Positions 18,149 through 27,006 of a DNA stretch of 64,000 bases are shown piece by piece. Each line of letters opens with the position of its first letter. The first letter of the stretch is position 1. The notes below the pieces were generated by a model. The model was not told the origin of the DNA and ran no database searches. It saw only the letters and a list, made by a program, of their open reading frames with translations. This DNA is from Pseudomonadales bacterium (lineage in GTDB: Bacteria; Pseudomonadota; Gammaproteobacteria; Pseudomonadales; DC-out160). Position numbers and translations under genes: made by a program. Location of the stretch: assembly GCA_019090455.1 (NCBI GenBank), contig JAHRWA010000008.1, forward strand, positions 72,083-136,082. Reading direction: 5' to 3'.

Positions 18149-19183
18149 TTAAGCAACTTCCAACACCTTCTTAAAAAACTCTTTCCCCGACTGTGCCAGA
18201 TTTGTGTCAACGTTCTTCGCCGATTCGCTTAAATGTGTCGCCGAAAGGGGCTCATACTTCAAAACCATGTCGTAAGAACTCCATCCTCCTAGCTCCATAA
18301 GTTCATTCAGCGAAGTGCCGTTCATTACGTGCCAGCTTGCCCAAGTGTGTCTTACATCGTGAATTCTAAAGTCTACTATTCCAGCTTTAGCGATACACTT
18401 TTTCCAAAACGGATTCGTCGGCGGATTGATGATTCCGAAAACAAATTCATTATGTTTTCCGATCTGACTACGCAAAATATCCATAGCTGTTTGGTTCAGA
18501 GGAATGGCGATATCTTTTTTGCCTTTCGCTTCGTCACCGTACACCCAGGCGCACTGTCTTTGCATGTCGATCTGAGACCACTTTAGGTGATAAAAATTGC
18601 TCTTACGAAGACCGGTCGCAAAGCCAAGCTTAATTGGCTGACGGTGGCGATCAGGTAAAGCATCTAACAGTTTTATCGCTTCTTCGGGCTTTATCCAGCG
18701 AACTCGCCGCTTGGCTTCTTTTCGCTTTCGAATGATGGGATAATTTTCTATCCAATCCCATTCGATCGCTGCCTTTCTTAAAATCATGCTTACCAATGAA
18801 ATGTAACGATTCTGGGACGCGCTAGTTAACATTCGCTCTTCCCCTAAATCTGTTATCATATCCTCGATGTATTGACGAGTTAAATCAGTTAAGCATCGTC
18901 CTGACAAGTAAGGGGTGAGTACGCGAAGTCGGTAGATGTCGGTCTCCAATGACTTTTTGTGCTCGCTCTCCTTTCTCCATTTTACAACTGCTTCTTCCCA
19001 GGTATATTTAGGCTTCTCTCCTAGTTGAGATTGCCGCCATAAATCGTTTTCTATCGATCGCGCCAACTCTTCCGCTTTTGCTTTGATGGAAGTGCCAGAG
19101 CTTCTTCGTACTCGGGGGAAGCCTTCAATTTTGACGTCAATTTGCCAATGGGGACTATCTTTTCGTTGCCTGATTTTGTACAT
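18149..19183 (-). CDS. int: Tyrosine recombinase integrase
   Basis: Site-specific recombinase that would catalyse integration and excision at tRNA-Leu. The 344-residue product has an N-terminal arm-binding domain (about 1-60), a SAM-like core-binding domain (about 60-165) and a catalytic domain with the Arg in GFATGLRKSN, the HxxR motif in RIHDVRHTWASWH, a Trp in LGGWSS at the second His position and the nucleophile Tyr in MVLKYEPLS. All catalytic positions appear intact. The start overlaps the upstream excisionase-like gene by 133 bases, an arrangement that favours coupled expression. The stop lies 16 bases past the tRNA. Confidence 0.93.
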   Translation of the reverse strand: MYKIRQRKDSPHWQIDVKIEGFPRVRRSSGTSIKAKAEELARSIENDLWRQSQLGEKPKYTWEEAVVKWRKESEHKKSLETDIYRLRVLTPYLSGRCLTDLTRQYIEDMITDLGEERMLTSASQNRYISLVSMILRKAAIEWDWIENYPIIRKRKEAKRRVRWIKPEEAIKLLDALPDRHRQPIKLGFATGLRKSNFYHLKWSQIDMQRQCAWVYGDEAKGKKDIAIPLNQTAMDILRSQIGKHNEFVFGIINPPTNPFWKKCIAKAGIVDFRIHDVRHTWASWHVMNGTSLNELMELGGWSSYDMVLKYEPLSATHLSESAKNVDTNLAQSGKEFFKKVLEVA

Positions 19184-19383
19184 AATGTGTCCTCTTTGTG
19201 TGACGCCATCAAAGAGCAGCCGGGAGCATAACCATATATTAAATAGTGATCAAGCGAGCTTCGATGGAATATAATTCGGCGACCTACCTTTCGACCTCCC
19301 AATTCCTTGGCTTTTTTATAAACTGAATCTTTGTGACATTTAAGGTATTCGGCCACTTCTTCAACTGCCAATATGTCGTTCAT
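19051..19383 (-). CDS. Excisionase-like helix-turn-helix protein
   Basis: A 110-residue protein with an N-terminal winged-helix/MerR-like DNA-binding domain of the HTH_17 type (ILAVEEVAEYLKCHKDSVYKKAKELGGRKVGRRIIF, given here as parts of residues 4-38), a form shared by many excisionases and AlpA-like regulators. The start ATG overlaps the previous stop (ATGA), and AAAGGAT precedes it. The C-terminal half overlaps the integrase start. The likely role is directing the integrase towards excision; a transcriptional role is also possible. Confidence 0.7.
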   Translation of the reverse strand: MNDILAVEEVAEYLKCHKDSVYKKAKELGGRKVGRRIIFHRSSLDHYLIYGYAPGCSLMASHKEDTLCTKSGNEKIVPIGKLTSKLKASPEYEEALALPSKQKRKSWRDR

Positions 19384-19610
19384 AATCCTTTCCAGCCCCC
19401 TCGTTCGTACATCATAAAATCATCAATGAAATATTTGTTTTCTTCGAATGCCGTTGATTCTCGCAATTTTGACAAGAAATTCTCAAAGCCATTAATCGAC
19501 TCCACTGCGTCACCAGCTTCAACTTTTTTTATTGTGACGCCGTTAAATTTGGCTCCGACTTCGAGCGGCGGTTTATCATCGAGTTCAACTACATATGTGT
19601 ACAAGCTCAT
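19380..19610 (-). CDS. Small phage-type protein, unknown function
   Basis: 76 residues from ATG 19610, chosen because AAAGGAG stands at the right distance and the ATG overlaps the preceding stop (ATGA). The product is acidic with mixed strand and helix character (YTYVVELDDKPPLEVGAKF) and has no signal or known motif. Its own stop overlaps the excisionase start, so three successive genes are chained by stop-start overlaps. I do not recognise a family. Confidence 0.6.
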   Translation of the reverse strand: MSLYTYVVELDDKPPLEVGAKFNGVTIKKVEAGDAVESINGFENFLSKLRESTAFEENKYFIDDFMMYERGGWKGL

Positions 19611-19825
19611 GTCTCGCTCCTTTCGCGATAATCTAACATCGAATAATATGCACGAATTAATGCAGTTGACGTAACCGATATTGGCCAGAAGAGGGTGTAT
19701 ATATGGAAGGTTATAAAGTCCTCCTTTTTTAAATTGTTTGTTTCCGCCCCCCATCGTAAGACTGACAAACAATACTGTAGACCCGCCAAATAAATTATCA
19801 CTGCTATTACCAAGCGGTCATCCAT
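19607..19825 (-). CDS. Small membrane protein, unknown function
   Basis: 72 residues with two hydrophobic segments (LVIAVIIYLAGLQYCLSVL and FHIYTLFWPISVTSTALI), so probably a two-helix inner-membrane protein. AAGGATTTGAA before the ATG is a good ribosome site. It is translationally coupled to the next gene. It is not a recognisable holin: there is no lysis cassette around it. Confidence 0.55.
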   Translation of the reverse strand: MDDRLVIAVIIYLAGLQYCLSVLRWGAETNNLKKEDFITFHIYTLFWPISVTSTALIRAYYSMLDYRERSET

Positions 19826-19854
19826 TTCAAATCCTTCTCGTTATTCCTTTTGGG

Positions 19855-20100
19855 TCAGTTTTTTTTCAAGCCATCAGACTTCATTACACGATCTCTAATT
19901 TTCACAGCTTCTATCAATTCCAGAGCAGAGGAAAACAAGGGAGGGGACATAGACAGTTTTGCGATCTGAATTATTTCGTGCCCAAGCTTTTCAACGAGAT
20001 CTTCCAGCTTTTGAATTTTTAGTTTATTGTCTTCATTATCAAAATAAAGACGTGTTGCTGCGGTTTGAGTTAGGTGCATCTTTATTTTTGTCTTAGGCAT
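19855..20100 (-). CDS. Small phage-type protein, unknown function
   Basis: 81 residues, highly charged and mostly helical (NKLKIQKLEDLVEKLGHEIIQIAKL is coiled-coil-like, here residues ~25-49). AGGGAGAAG gives a convincing ribosome site. It lies 11 bases after the upstream gene in the same minus-strand operon. No known motif. Confidence 0.55.
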   Translation of the reverse strand: MPKTKIKMHLTQTAATRLYFDNEDNKLKIQKLEDLVEKLGHEIIQIAKLSMSPPLFSSALELIEAVKIRDRVMKSDGLKKN

Positions 20101-20111
20101 TAAGCTTCTCC

Positions 20112-20366
20112 CTACTGCGTCATCTTTTGATCGTGATCGACAACATTAGAATCAAACCACTCTTGAGCCGTTTGTTCCTCTGAATTATTTGGTATGTGGC
20201 CAGGCCCACATAGTCCATTATGAATCCAGTGCATTGCCTTTTCAGATCCGCCGCCATTTTTCCACTCAATCCAGGCCGCTTGATTCGCAACTACGAGGTT
20301 GTGAATGATTGTGCTTGCAAACCGCGAATGCTTCTTTAGCCTTTCTATTTCTTCGTCTTTGGTCAT
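20112..20366 (-). CDS. Small phage-type protein, unknown function
   Basis: 84 residues with an N-terminal helix (KDEEIERLKKHSRFASTI) and a Trp-containing middle (QAAWIEWKNGGGSEKAMHW, near residues 29-47). This composition is common in accessory proteins of temperate phages; I cannot assign a function. A GAGAAAAAAG leader precedes the ATG. Confidence 0.5.
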   Translation of the reverse strand: MTKDEEIERLKKHSRFASTIIHNLVVANQAAWIEWKNGGGSEKAMHWIHNGLCGPGHIPNNSEEQTAQEWFDSNVVDHDQKMTQ

Positions 20367-20417
20367 CTTTTTTCTCGTCGTTATTAGGTGGGAGAGGCCA
20401 GACGCTACCCCGTTAAT

Positions 20418-20816
20418 CTATTTTCCACGCCAAATAAATGCAGGACTAATTGCGCATATAGAATAATGCTGGTCCCCAACGTGCCCCCAATCTTCAACAT
20501 ATACTTGCCAACCTTTGATGTTTTCTCCATCCTGATCTATGTCACTACACCATGGCCCAAATTCAACTTCTTTAGCAAAGTCCGTATCCAGCCAATTAGT
20601 AACGAATGGAATACATTGTTCAGCGGTTAGCGCACAAGGGAGGGCATTAATCTGCGCATCGTTTGGTGTCCAACACAAAATCAACCCATGCTCTTTTGTT
20701 TGTTGCCATCCTTTACAGGTACAGTTAGCAGACTCTTGAAGGAATGCTAGTTGAAGGGTTTTCCCTAGCATTTCATCGCCAGTACCGTTTACGTTAAATA
20801 TTCTATTATCCCCCAT
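20418..20816 (-). CDS. Phage-type hypothetical protein
   Basis: 132 residues starting at the second of two adjacent ATG codons (20816), which is better spaced from GGGAG. The sequence is rich in Trp, Cys and acidic residues (CTCKGWQQTKEHGLILCWTP; WCSDIDQDGENIKGWQVYVEDW). Four or more cysteines could bind metal, but there is no clear zinc-finger spacing. No family recognised; same operon as the other minus-strand element genes. Confidence 0.5.
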   Translation of the reverse strand: MGDNRIFNVNGTGDEMLGKTLQLAFLQESANCTCKGWQQTKEHGLILCWTPNDAQINALPCALTAEQCIPFVTNWLDTDFAKEVEFGPWCSDIDQDGENIKGWQVYVEDWGHVGDQHYSICAISPAFIWRGK

Positions 20817-20838
20817 CATCCTCTCCCGTTATTTACCG

Positions 20839-21051
20839 TTAACATCTAAGCAATGGATCATTGCCTGAATGAGATGAATTTAATTCTTCTTTTGTTGCAC
20901 TCGTTTGTGATTCTCTCAATGGGTCTATCTCATGAATAAACACTAAAGTAAGGTGATCTTGTATTATCTTAGATTGCTCTTTGTTTATTTCACTATTGCC
21001 ACTTATTTCAAAATAACTTTGTAGCCAAAAACAAAAATCAACAGCGTTCAT
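20839..21051 (-). CDS. Small phage-type protein (FCFWLQ motif)
   Basis: 70 residues. The N-terminus (NAVDFCFWLQSYFEIS) followed by QSKIIQDHLTLVFIHEIDP resembles a small protein family seen in many tailed phages, of unknown function. The second ATG (21051) is the better start behind AGGAGAGG. Same operon as its neighbours. Confidence 0.6.
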   Translation of the reverse strand: MNAVDFCFWLQSYFEISGNSEINKEQSKIIQDHLTLVFIHEIDPLRESQTSATKEELNSSHSGNDPLLRC

Positions 21052-21072
21052 CATACCTCTCCTGTTATTTGC

Positions 21073-21303
21073 TTAACTATTGCGCTCAGACATTGCTGCT
21101 TTGTATGCTTCCTGAACCTGAATAAATTCCTGTTCAGAGCCTCCTCGATCTGGATGCTTGTCGAACCTAATACGTTTATAGTTAGCCTCGATTACTCTTA
21201 ATGAAGCATCACGGCGACACTCCAATACATCCCACCACTCTTTATTTTCGTTTTGCGCTGGATTAGGTAGAGCCTCAAAACCCGTAAACGCTTGTTGCAT
21301 CAT
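21073..21303 (-). CDS. Small J-domain (DnaJ-like) protein
   Basis: 76 residues, essentially one J domain: WWDVLECRRDASLRVIEANYKRI, then the diagnostic His-Pro-Asp in KHPDRGGSEQEFIQVQEAYKAA. J domains stimulate the ATPase of DnaK. Phages use such proteins to recruit the host chaperone for replication or morphogenesis. Its start codon overlaps, on the opposite strand, the start codon of the 1538-residue gene, leaving no room for separate promoters. This suggests a rearranged junction. Confidence 0.75.
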   Translation of the reverse strand: MMQQAFTGFEALPNPAQNENKEWWDVLECRRDASLRVIEANYKRIRFDKHPDRGGSEQEFIQVQEAYKAAMSERNS

Positions 21304-24300
21304 GTCTGATGATCCCCAGCGTTCAATGCCTCGAATCGCATTAATCGTTTTTGTGATCGATCAGATGAACCCAGAGTCGGGCAAGTTTGATGAGCATAAG
21401 GTCATGCTGTCTTTCGGTTCGAAAAAAGAGGCTATCGAAGGGTATAACTCTAACTACGAGGAAGGCTGGGATGGTATGCGTGGCATCAAAGAGATGTCTA
21501 CGGATGAATTCAAGTCGTGGCTTGCTGATGGAGATACTACAAAACCTATTGCTAAAAAGTTTCCAAAGAAAAAGGCGGCTAGCAAAAAGCCTGCAAATAA
21601 GGCTGAAACTGTAAAGGCAAAAACTAAGGCGGCATCAAGAAAATCAGGGCAAAAAAAAAGCTTAGAAAGTAAGGGGGTTGATGGAAAAATCTTAATTGAG
21701 CCAGTAAAAACAGCCTTAAATGGGGTCGAAAAACCGGAAGTAGACGAAAAGCGACCAACACCAGCCAATGAAAAAACGAAAGGTCCGGCGTCAGGCAAAC
21801 AAAATCTTATCAACGATCTCGGTGAGTTGAAATCTAATGCAGAACAAATCACAGAGGTGAAGGTTAGTGAAAAGCTGAAAGAGACAGAACAGGGAGTCGT
21901 ACTCTTCAGCAAAAAACCGAGCGATGACGGGGGTAAGCTATCCCAAGACATCGACTACAACTTGCCAAAAAATACAATTGTTGGTGGCGCTGAAGAGATA
22001 GGAGATTTGTATGATTTCGCTCTAAGTCGTGAAGGAATAAAAAAGAGAGCTGTTCGGTTTGGCGTCGTGAATGCAGAAGAGGCTCAGCGAATTGAAGACT
22101 TGACAGGAATCAAGGGGCTGACGGGCTTTAAGCACACCGTTGATCAATCTGGTATTCGTCATGCCGACAAAAGCCATGGCAATGAGAGTACTGAAACCCC
22201 GAGAGGGTATGTGCCAGTCAAGAAAAATGATTTTAAGCGGATACCGGAGATAATTAAATCGCCTGATTCAATCGCCTACGGCAATAAAGATAGGCGGGGC
22301 TTGGACCATATTGTTTATAGTAAAAAGTTTGAAGATGGGGTGACGTATTATGTCGAGGAGGTGCGAGAAGGGAAAAAAGTGTTGATATTAAAGTCCGTGT
22401 GGAAAGCGCGACCAGGGCAACGTGCAACATCCGAAGATGGCTTCGCGCAAACGTCCAAGACGGCTGACCGCAACTCTCCACACGAAAACAATAGTATCTC
22501 TCCAAAGAATACGCCAGTCAAGAATAGCGACCCTGATGAAGAAGTATATCTTTCAGTTAATCACTCCAAACCCAAGGGGCTACCTGTTGCTGATGTCGAG
22601 AAAATTGTACAGGCGATAAGCCTGCAAGGGGCAGAGGTCATCGTGGTTAAATCTGTTGCTCAAGTGCCCTTGGATATTGCGACAGAAGGGCACGTTCGGG
22701 GTCTCTACCATCCGATGAGCAAAAAGGTTTATCTGATTGCCGACAATCTAGACTCAAAGGCTGAAGCGTCAAAAACACTAATGCACGAAGTGGTTGGCCA
22801 TTACGCCATGGATGCGATATTAGGTGATTCCCGTAAAGCGATATTCGATGATATTCAGCAGCTCAAGAGTAAGAGTGCGAAGTTCGAGGGATACGCGCAA
22901 GAGGTGAAGGAGGCTTATGGAGAGCTTGCAGCAGATGAGGAGAGTTCTGAAATAATTGCGCTAATGGCGGAAGGGGGAATAAAAAACCCACTAATGACAA
23001 AGGTTATTGCTGCCGTTCGTTCTTGGTTGAAAAAGATGGGGGTCAAGTTACCTACATCGGAAGTTGATATCCGGGGATTGATCCTGAAGGCTGGCGATTA
23101 CGTTGGCACCAAGAAGCCGCGCAAACTATCTATGCCGGTAACCAGTGAGGATGCCGTTAAGTTTTTGAAAGAAGTTGGCTCCTCCTATAAGAAAATTCCA
23201 ACCAATATCGCGGACGCTAAAAAGGCGATGTCTGCAACGGGTGAACTTTTAGGGGATAAGTCTGCGGATCTTCGCCCTAAGTGGCTTGCTGTAATGACGC
23301 GCAGGCATTTAGAGGATTTAGCAAAGGCCGATTTACCCGCAATATCAAGGTACGTTAAAACAGCTCAGTCCATGGATGCCTACAGAAATGAGCTTTTAAG
23401 CGAGTCTTCTACTCTGTCGGAGCACTGGCAGAAGTATATTCGTGAGAATAAGGCTGAAGCTGACATATTGGCGAAGTTGATGCACGACACGACAATAGCC
23501 GGAGTTGATCCATCCGTTGATTATGAGGTGCTTACCGATGGCAAGAAGACGGCACACAAGATAGCTGTACTCAAAGAAAAGGCGCGAGGGAGAAGCGGAT
23601 CGTCTACCGGCCCAATGATGCGTGAGATAGATGACGCCAAGAATTTGTTAAAGCAGGAGGCCAACAGGAAAGAAGCGCTTCCTGAATTGATGGAAACTTG
23701 GAGCAAGCTAAGCCCTGAAGCACAGGATATCTACCGGTCTGTTCGAGATGAGTATGCTGCACGATCTGAGGCGACATTAAAGGTTATTCTTGAGCGTATC
23801 GATAGGTATGTTGAGAACAAAAGCCACAGAGCCAAACTTAAGGAAAACGTGCGACTCCAGTTTGAGTCAGCTCGGATACAGGCGCCGTATTTCCCGTTAG
23901 CCAGATTCGGTGATTACTGGGCAACATCGTTCAAGCCTGATGATGAAGTGGCTGAAATGAGCATGTTCGAGACTCAGGGCGAACAAAAGAAGTGGATCGC
24001 AGAGCAAGAGAGCAAAGGCTTAAGGGTAACGAACGGCTTTAAAACCACCAAAGGCGACATGATACGCAGCATTGACTCGGAGTTTGTAATGAGCGTCGAA
24101 CTAATGGTGGATAAGTCTGATAACAAGGATGAATTAAAGGACAGTATTTATCAGTTCTACCTCCAAACCCTTCCTGATCTATCCATGCGAAAGAGCTTTA
24201 TTCATCGTAAGCAGACTGAAGGCTATGGCCGTGATGTGCTTAGGGCTTTCTCCCATCAAATGTTTCATGGCTCTTACCAGCTGGCCAGAATGAAGCACAC

Positions 24301-25918
24301 GCCAGAGATGGAAGGTGCGCTAAGGGATGCTGAAAAGCAGGTTTCTAAGTCGGGCAGCCCAAACCGAGCGGCCCAATTCTTTAACGAGCTGCAGTTGCGT
24401 CACGAATGGGCCATGAATCCAGGCGGGGCTCAGTGGGCTAACAATGTGTCGTCGCTGGGCTTTATTATGTTCTTAGGGTTATCCCCTGGAGCCGCATTAG
24501 TCAACGTCACACAGACGCCATTGGTTGCATTGCCGGTCCTTGCGTCTAAATTTGGATGGGCAAAATCAAGCAAAGAGCTGTTGAGGGCTGGAAAGGATTA
24601 TTTCGCAGGCGGGCTCAATATTGAAAACTCTCTTTCTGGGTCAGAGATTAAGGCCTATGAGAAATTCGTGAAAGATGGGCTTATCGATAAAACCTTAGCG
24701 CATGACTTGGCCGGTATCGCAGAGGAAGGTGGCGAATATAGCGAAACCAGGCATCGAGTAATGAAGGTTGTTTCATTCCTGTTTCACAATGCGGAGAAAT
24801 TTAACCGAGATGTCACCAGCATCGCAGCTTACCGATTGGCGAAAAAAAAGGGGAAAAGCCACGAGTCAGCGATGGAGATGGCGGAGGAGCTGACATGGGA
24901 AAGCCATTATGATTACTCGAGCGGAAACAAAGCCAGATTCATGCAGGACGACAAAGCTAAGGTAATATTCATGTTTAGGCAGTTCAGCTTGAATATGTCG
25001 TACATGCTGCTTCGAGAGACCCACCAAAGCTTTAAAGGCGAAAGCAAAGAGGTTCGATGGGAAGCTAGAAAAACTATTATGGGCGTGCTTGGCATGCACT
25101 TTATGCTTGCTGGCTCGATGGGGATGCCGCTATTGTTTCCTGCATTATTCTTCTTTGCTAACCTTAAGTGGGACGACGAAGATGAGCCTTGGGATGCTGA
25201 AGTAGCTTTTAGGCAGTTCATGGCCGAGTATATCGGGGATACAGGCGGTCGGGTTATCGCTCATGGGCCAATGGATGCGCTAACAGGGATGGACTTTTCT
25301 TCCAGAGTATCATTAGACGGTCTTTGGATAAGGTCGCCAGGTCGAGATTTGGAAGGGCGAGAGGTCGCGGCTTACTGGGGAGGTCAGCTGCTTGGCCCCA
25401 TGTTTGGCATGGCTGGTAACACTATGGCAGGTATCAGCATGATTTCTGAGGGGAAGGTTCAGCGAGGCGTTGAGACGATGCTGCCAAAAGGGATCAAGGA
25501 TGGGTTCAAGGCGTTGCGTTATGCAGAGGAGGGCGTAAATAATTATCGTGGCGATCCTTTGATTGAGAAGCTAGATGGATCCGAATTATTCTGGCAGGCA
25601 ATGGGTATCGCTCCAGCGAGAGTGGGCGAGCAATACGATAAAAACCGCTATGTAAAAAACAAGGAACGTAAAATTCTTGATCGTAAGAAAACGCTATTGA
25701 ATAAGTTCGCGTTATCGGTCAATCAGAGTGATGATGATCTGAGGGATGAGGCTATCAAGGGTATCAGAAGGTTTAATTCAAAGAATCCACGAGTGATGAT
25801 TACCATGGATTCTCTGATGCGATCAATGAAGATGCGTAAGCTATATAGCGCGAAGTCTCTTAGCGGAATCAATCTTACGGACAAGTTGCGCTACATAGCT
25901 GATGAGGTGGACTACTGA
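21302..25918 (+). CDS. Phage polyvalent protein remnant (pyrophosphatase-half, PBECR nuclease, metallopeptidase, PLxRFG)
   Basis: 1538 residues, the largest gene here. (1) Residues ~16-72 match the C-terminal half of the pyrophosphatase-like domain of phage polyvalent proteins (VFVIDQ, GKFDEHKVML, EFKSWL); the N-terminal catalytic half is missing. (2) A Lys/Ala/Pro-rich linker. (3) Residues ~205-370 resemble a phage Barnase-EndoU-ColicinE5/D-RelE-like nuclease (IRHADKSHGNESTETPRGYV; YYVEEVREGKKVLILKSVWK). (4) A zincin-like domain near residue 495 with HEVVGHYAMD. (5) A long helical C-terminal half with the PLARFG motif and hydrophobic segments. Such proteins are thought to enter the host with phage DNA. 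No ribosome site is visible at ATG 21302, so expression is doubtful. Confidence 0.75.
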   Translation: MSDDPQRSMPRIALIVFVIDQMNPESGKFDEHKVMLSFGSKKEAIEGYNSNYEEGWDGMRGIKEMSTDEFKSWLADGDTTKPIAKKFPKKKAASKKPANKAETVKAKTKAASRKSGQKKSLESKGVDGKILIEPVKTALNGVEKPEVDEKRPTPANEKTKGPASGKQNLINDLGELKSNAEQITEVKVSEKLKETEQGVVLFSKKPSDDGGKLSQDIDYNLPKNTIVGGAEEIGDLYDFALSREGIKKRAVRFGVVNAEEAQRIEDLTGIKGLTGFKHTVDQSGIRHADKSHGNESTETPRGYVPVKKNDFKRIPEIIKSPDSIAYGNKDRRGLDHIVYSKKFEDGVTYYVEEVREGKKVLILKSVWKARPGQRATSEDGFAQTSKTADRNSPHENNSISPKNTPVKNSDPDEEVYLSVNHSKPKGLPVADVEKIVQAISLQGAEVIVVKSVAQVPLDIATEGHVRGLYHPMSKKVYLIADNLDSKAEASKTLMHEVVGHYAMDAILGDSRKAIFDDIQQLKSKSAKFEGYAQEVKEAYGELAADEESSEIIALMAEGGIKNPLMTKVIAAVRSWLKKMGVKLPTSEVDIRGLILKAGDYVGTKKPRKLSMPVTSEDAVKFLKEVGSSYKKIPTNIADAKKAMSATGELLGDKSADLRPKWLAVMTRRHLEDLAKADLPAISRYVKTAQSMDAYRNELLSESSTLSEHWQKYIRENKAEADILAKLMHDTTIAGVDPSVDYEVLTDGKKTAHKIAVLKEKARGRSGSSTGPMMREIDDAKNLLKQEANRKEALPELMETWSKLSPEAQDIYRSVRDEYAARSEATLKVILERIDRYVENKSHRAKLKENVRLQFESARIQAPYFPLARFGDYWATSFKPDDEVAEMSMFETQGEQKKWIAEQESKGLRVTNGFKTTKGDMIRSIDSEFVMSVELMVDKSDNKDELKDSIYQFYLQTLPDLSMRKSFIHRKQTEGYGRDVLRAFSHQMFHGSYQLARMKHTPEMEGALRDAEKQVSKSGSPNRAAQFFNELQLRHEWAMNPGGAQWANNVSSLGFIMFLGLSPGAALVNVTQTPLVALPVLASKFGWAKSSKELLRAGKDYFAGGLNIENSLSGSEIKAYEKFVKDGLIDKTLAHDLAGIAEEGGEYSETRHRVMKVVSFLFHNAEKFNRDVTSIAAYRLAKKKGKSHESAMEMAEELTWESHYDYSSGNKARFMQDDKAKVIFMFRQFSLNMSYMLLRETHQSFKGESKEVRWEARKTIMGVLGMHFMLAGSMGMPLLFPALFFFANLKWDDEDEPWDAEVAFRQFMAEYIGDTGGRVIAHGPMDALTGMDFSSRVSLDGLWIRSPGRDLEGREVAAYWGGQLLGPMFGMAGNTMAGISMISEGKVQRGVETMLPKGIKDGFKALRYAEEGVNNYRGDPLIEKLDGSELFWQAMGIAPARVGEQYDKNRYVKNKERKILDRKKTLLNKFALSVNQSDDDLRDEAIKGIRRFNSKNPRVMITMDSLMRSMKMRKLYSAKSLSGINLTDKLRYIADEVDY

Positions 25919-26337
25919 CGGTAAGTTTGTACTGGTCCATTTTCAGGGTCAACGGAAAGAAGGCCGTTCTCGTTTGTATAGTATCCTGTGACATTTAAAT
26001 AGTCGCAGGTTATAAAATATTGAGATGATCCATAAAGGTATTCGCAGGAATTAGTGACAAAAGCCCCGCTACTCTGATCGCCTAGCACCGTTAATGTGCA
26101 GTCGCACTGAGCGCCGCCTTCAAAAAAGTATGATATAGGTTCTGGCTCTGAAAAGGAGTAGTCTCTGAGGTCTACGATATCCAGGCTCTCATTGTTCAAC
26201 CCTCGCCATAAACTAAATAATTCATTTGTAGCTGATGACCTATTGGCTCTATCAGTAGTATCGCTATTGGGGTCTCCATCGCTACCGCCGCATGCTGATA
26301 GTAAAATGGCAGATAGCATTACAATAGATCTAAACAT
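25912..26337 (-). CDS. Lipoprotein, unknown function (element cargo)
   Basis: 141 residues with a lipoprotein signal (MFRSIVMLSAILLSACGGS) and a Ser/Asp/Asn-rich tether. The C-terminal domain has four cysteines (CDCTLTV, SCEYLYG, ITCDYLNV) and alternating strands, so a small disulfide-stabilised beta domain is likely. It overlaps the 3' end of the polyvalent gene by 7 bases on the opposite strand. It is probably a lysogenic-conversion (moron) gene. No homologue recognised. Confidence 0.6.
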   Translation of the reverse strand: MFRSIVMLSAILLSACGGSDGDPNSDTTDRANRSSATNELFSLWRGLNNESLDIVDLRDYSFSEPEPISYFFEGGAQCDCTLTVLGDQSSGAFVTNSCEYLYGSSQYFITCDYLNVTGYYTNENGLLSVDPENGPVQTYRQ

Positions 26338-26483
26338 AGGTCATTCCTTGGATGTGAGTTAGGTTGGGGTTCTACAGCAAAAAATGAACCATATTCTCTA
26401 CATCATTGTTTTATTAGGAATAATGAATATATCTACATGTTTTTCATATGGGTATTGTAAGGATTACTGACAGGAGCGGCGGC

Positions 26484-26554
26484 GTTATATCCAGCCCTTA
26501 CTCCTGGCCTTTGTCGTTGGGGTCTTTTAGATGAGGTGGATGACTAGTTTTTGA
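26484..26554. repeat. Imperfect intergenic repeat, copy 1
   Basis: Begins GTTATATCCAGCCCTTACTC and is similar (about 34 of the first 38 bases) to 27007-27077. The two copies flank the membrane protein gene in the same orientation. Contains a short CCAG...CTGG hairpin and a T-rich end. Confidence 0.7.
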
Positions 26555-26578
26555 TTGCTGTATTGTTGACCTGCATAA

Positions 26579-26968
26579 TTAGGTAGCACCCAATGCTTGA
26601 ATAGGGGTGTTGCTTTCAATGATTTTGCTAACCACGTGTGTAACAAAATAATAGATGCCGCAAATTATTAAGGCTGAAACTCGGCCTCCCCACTCTGCTC
26701 TTTTAATACCATTTTTCTGAGTGTTTAGATATTCTGGATTGTAGCTTGGAAATGCCCACCAAATGGCATGATTGACGGATGATTTTAGCCACAAGAATAT
26801 AAAAAAATACGATAGTTTAGCTGTGATAAATACCGCAGAGCTGTCAATTTTATTGTGAATTACTTCCAAGGCAACTATGGTTGCAATGTAGCTAAGCAGT
26901 GTGAACCAAAAAATTGAGATTGTTTTTGAGGTTTGACCCGAGAATATTTCTTTTAATCTGCTATCCAT
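26579..26968 (-). CDS. Small multi-pass membrane protein (element cargo)
   Basis: 129 residues with about three hydrophobic segments (ISIFWFTLLSYIATIVALEV; FITAKLSYFFIFLWL; VSALIICGIYYFVTHVV). The central loop HAIWWAFPSYNPEYLN is aromatic-rich. No family recognised. It is the only gene between two copies of a ~70-bp imperfect repeat, which gives it a cassette-like look. A role in superinfection exclusion is a guess based only on its place in a prophage-like element. Confidence 0.5.
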   Translation of the reverse strand: MDSRLKEIFSGQTSKTISIFWFTLLSYIATIVALEVIHNKIDSSAVFITAKLSYFFIFLWLKSSVNHAIWWAFPSYNPEYLNTQKNGIKRAEWGGRVSALIICGIYYFVTHVVSKIIESNTPIQALGAT

Positions 26969-27006
26969 ATAGTTCAGCTAAATTATTAGTTTTATCTTGT
27001 AGTGAT

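Noticed and set aside
19607-19825. Phage holin
   Set aside because: Two-helix topology alone; no endolysin or lysis cassette nearby, and it is coupled to integration genes.
21454-21951. 165-residue frame antisense to the polyvalent gene
   Set aside because: Ser/Phe-rich shadow of the Lys/Ala/Glu-rich linker on the plus strand.
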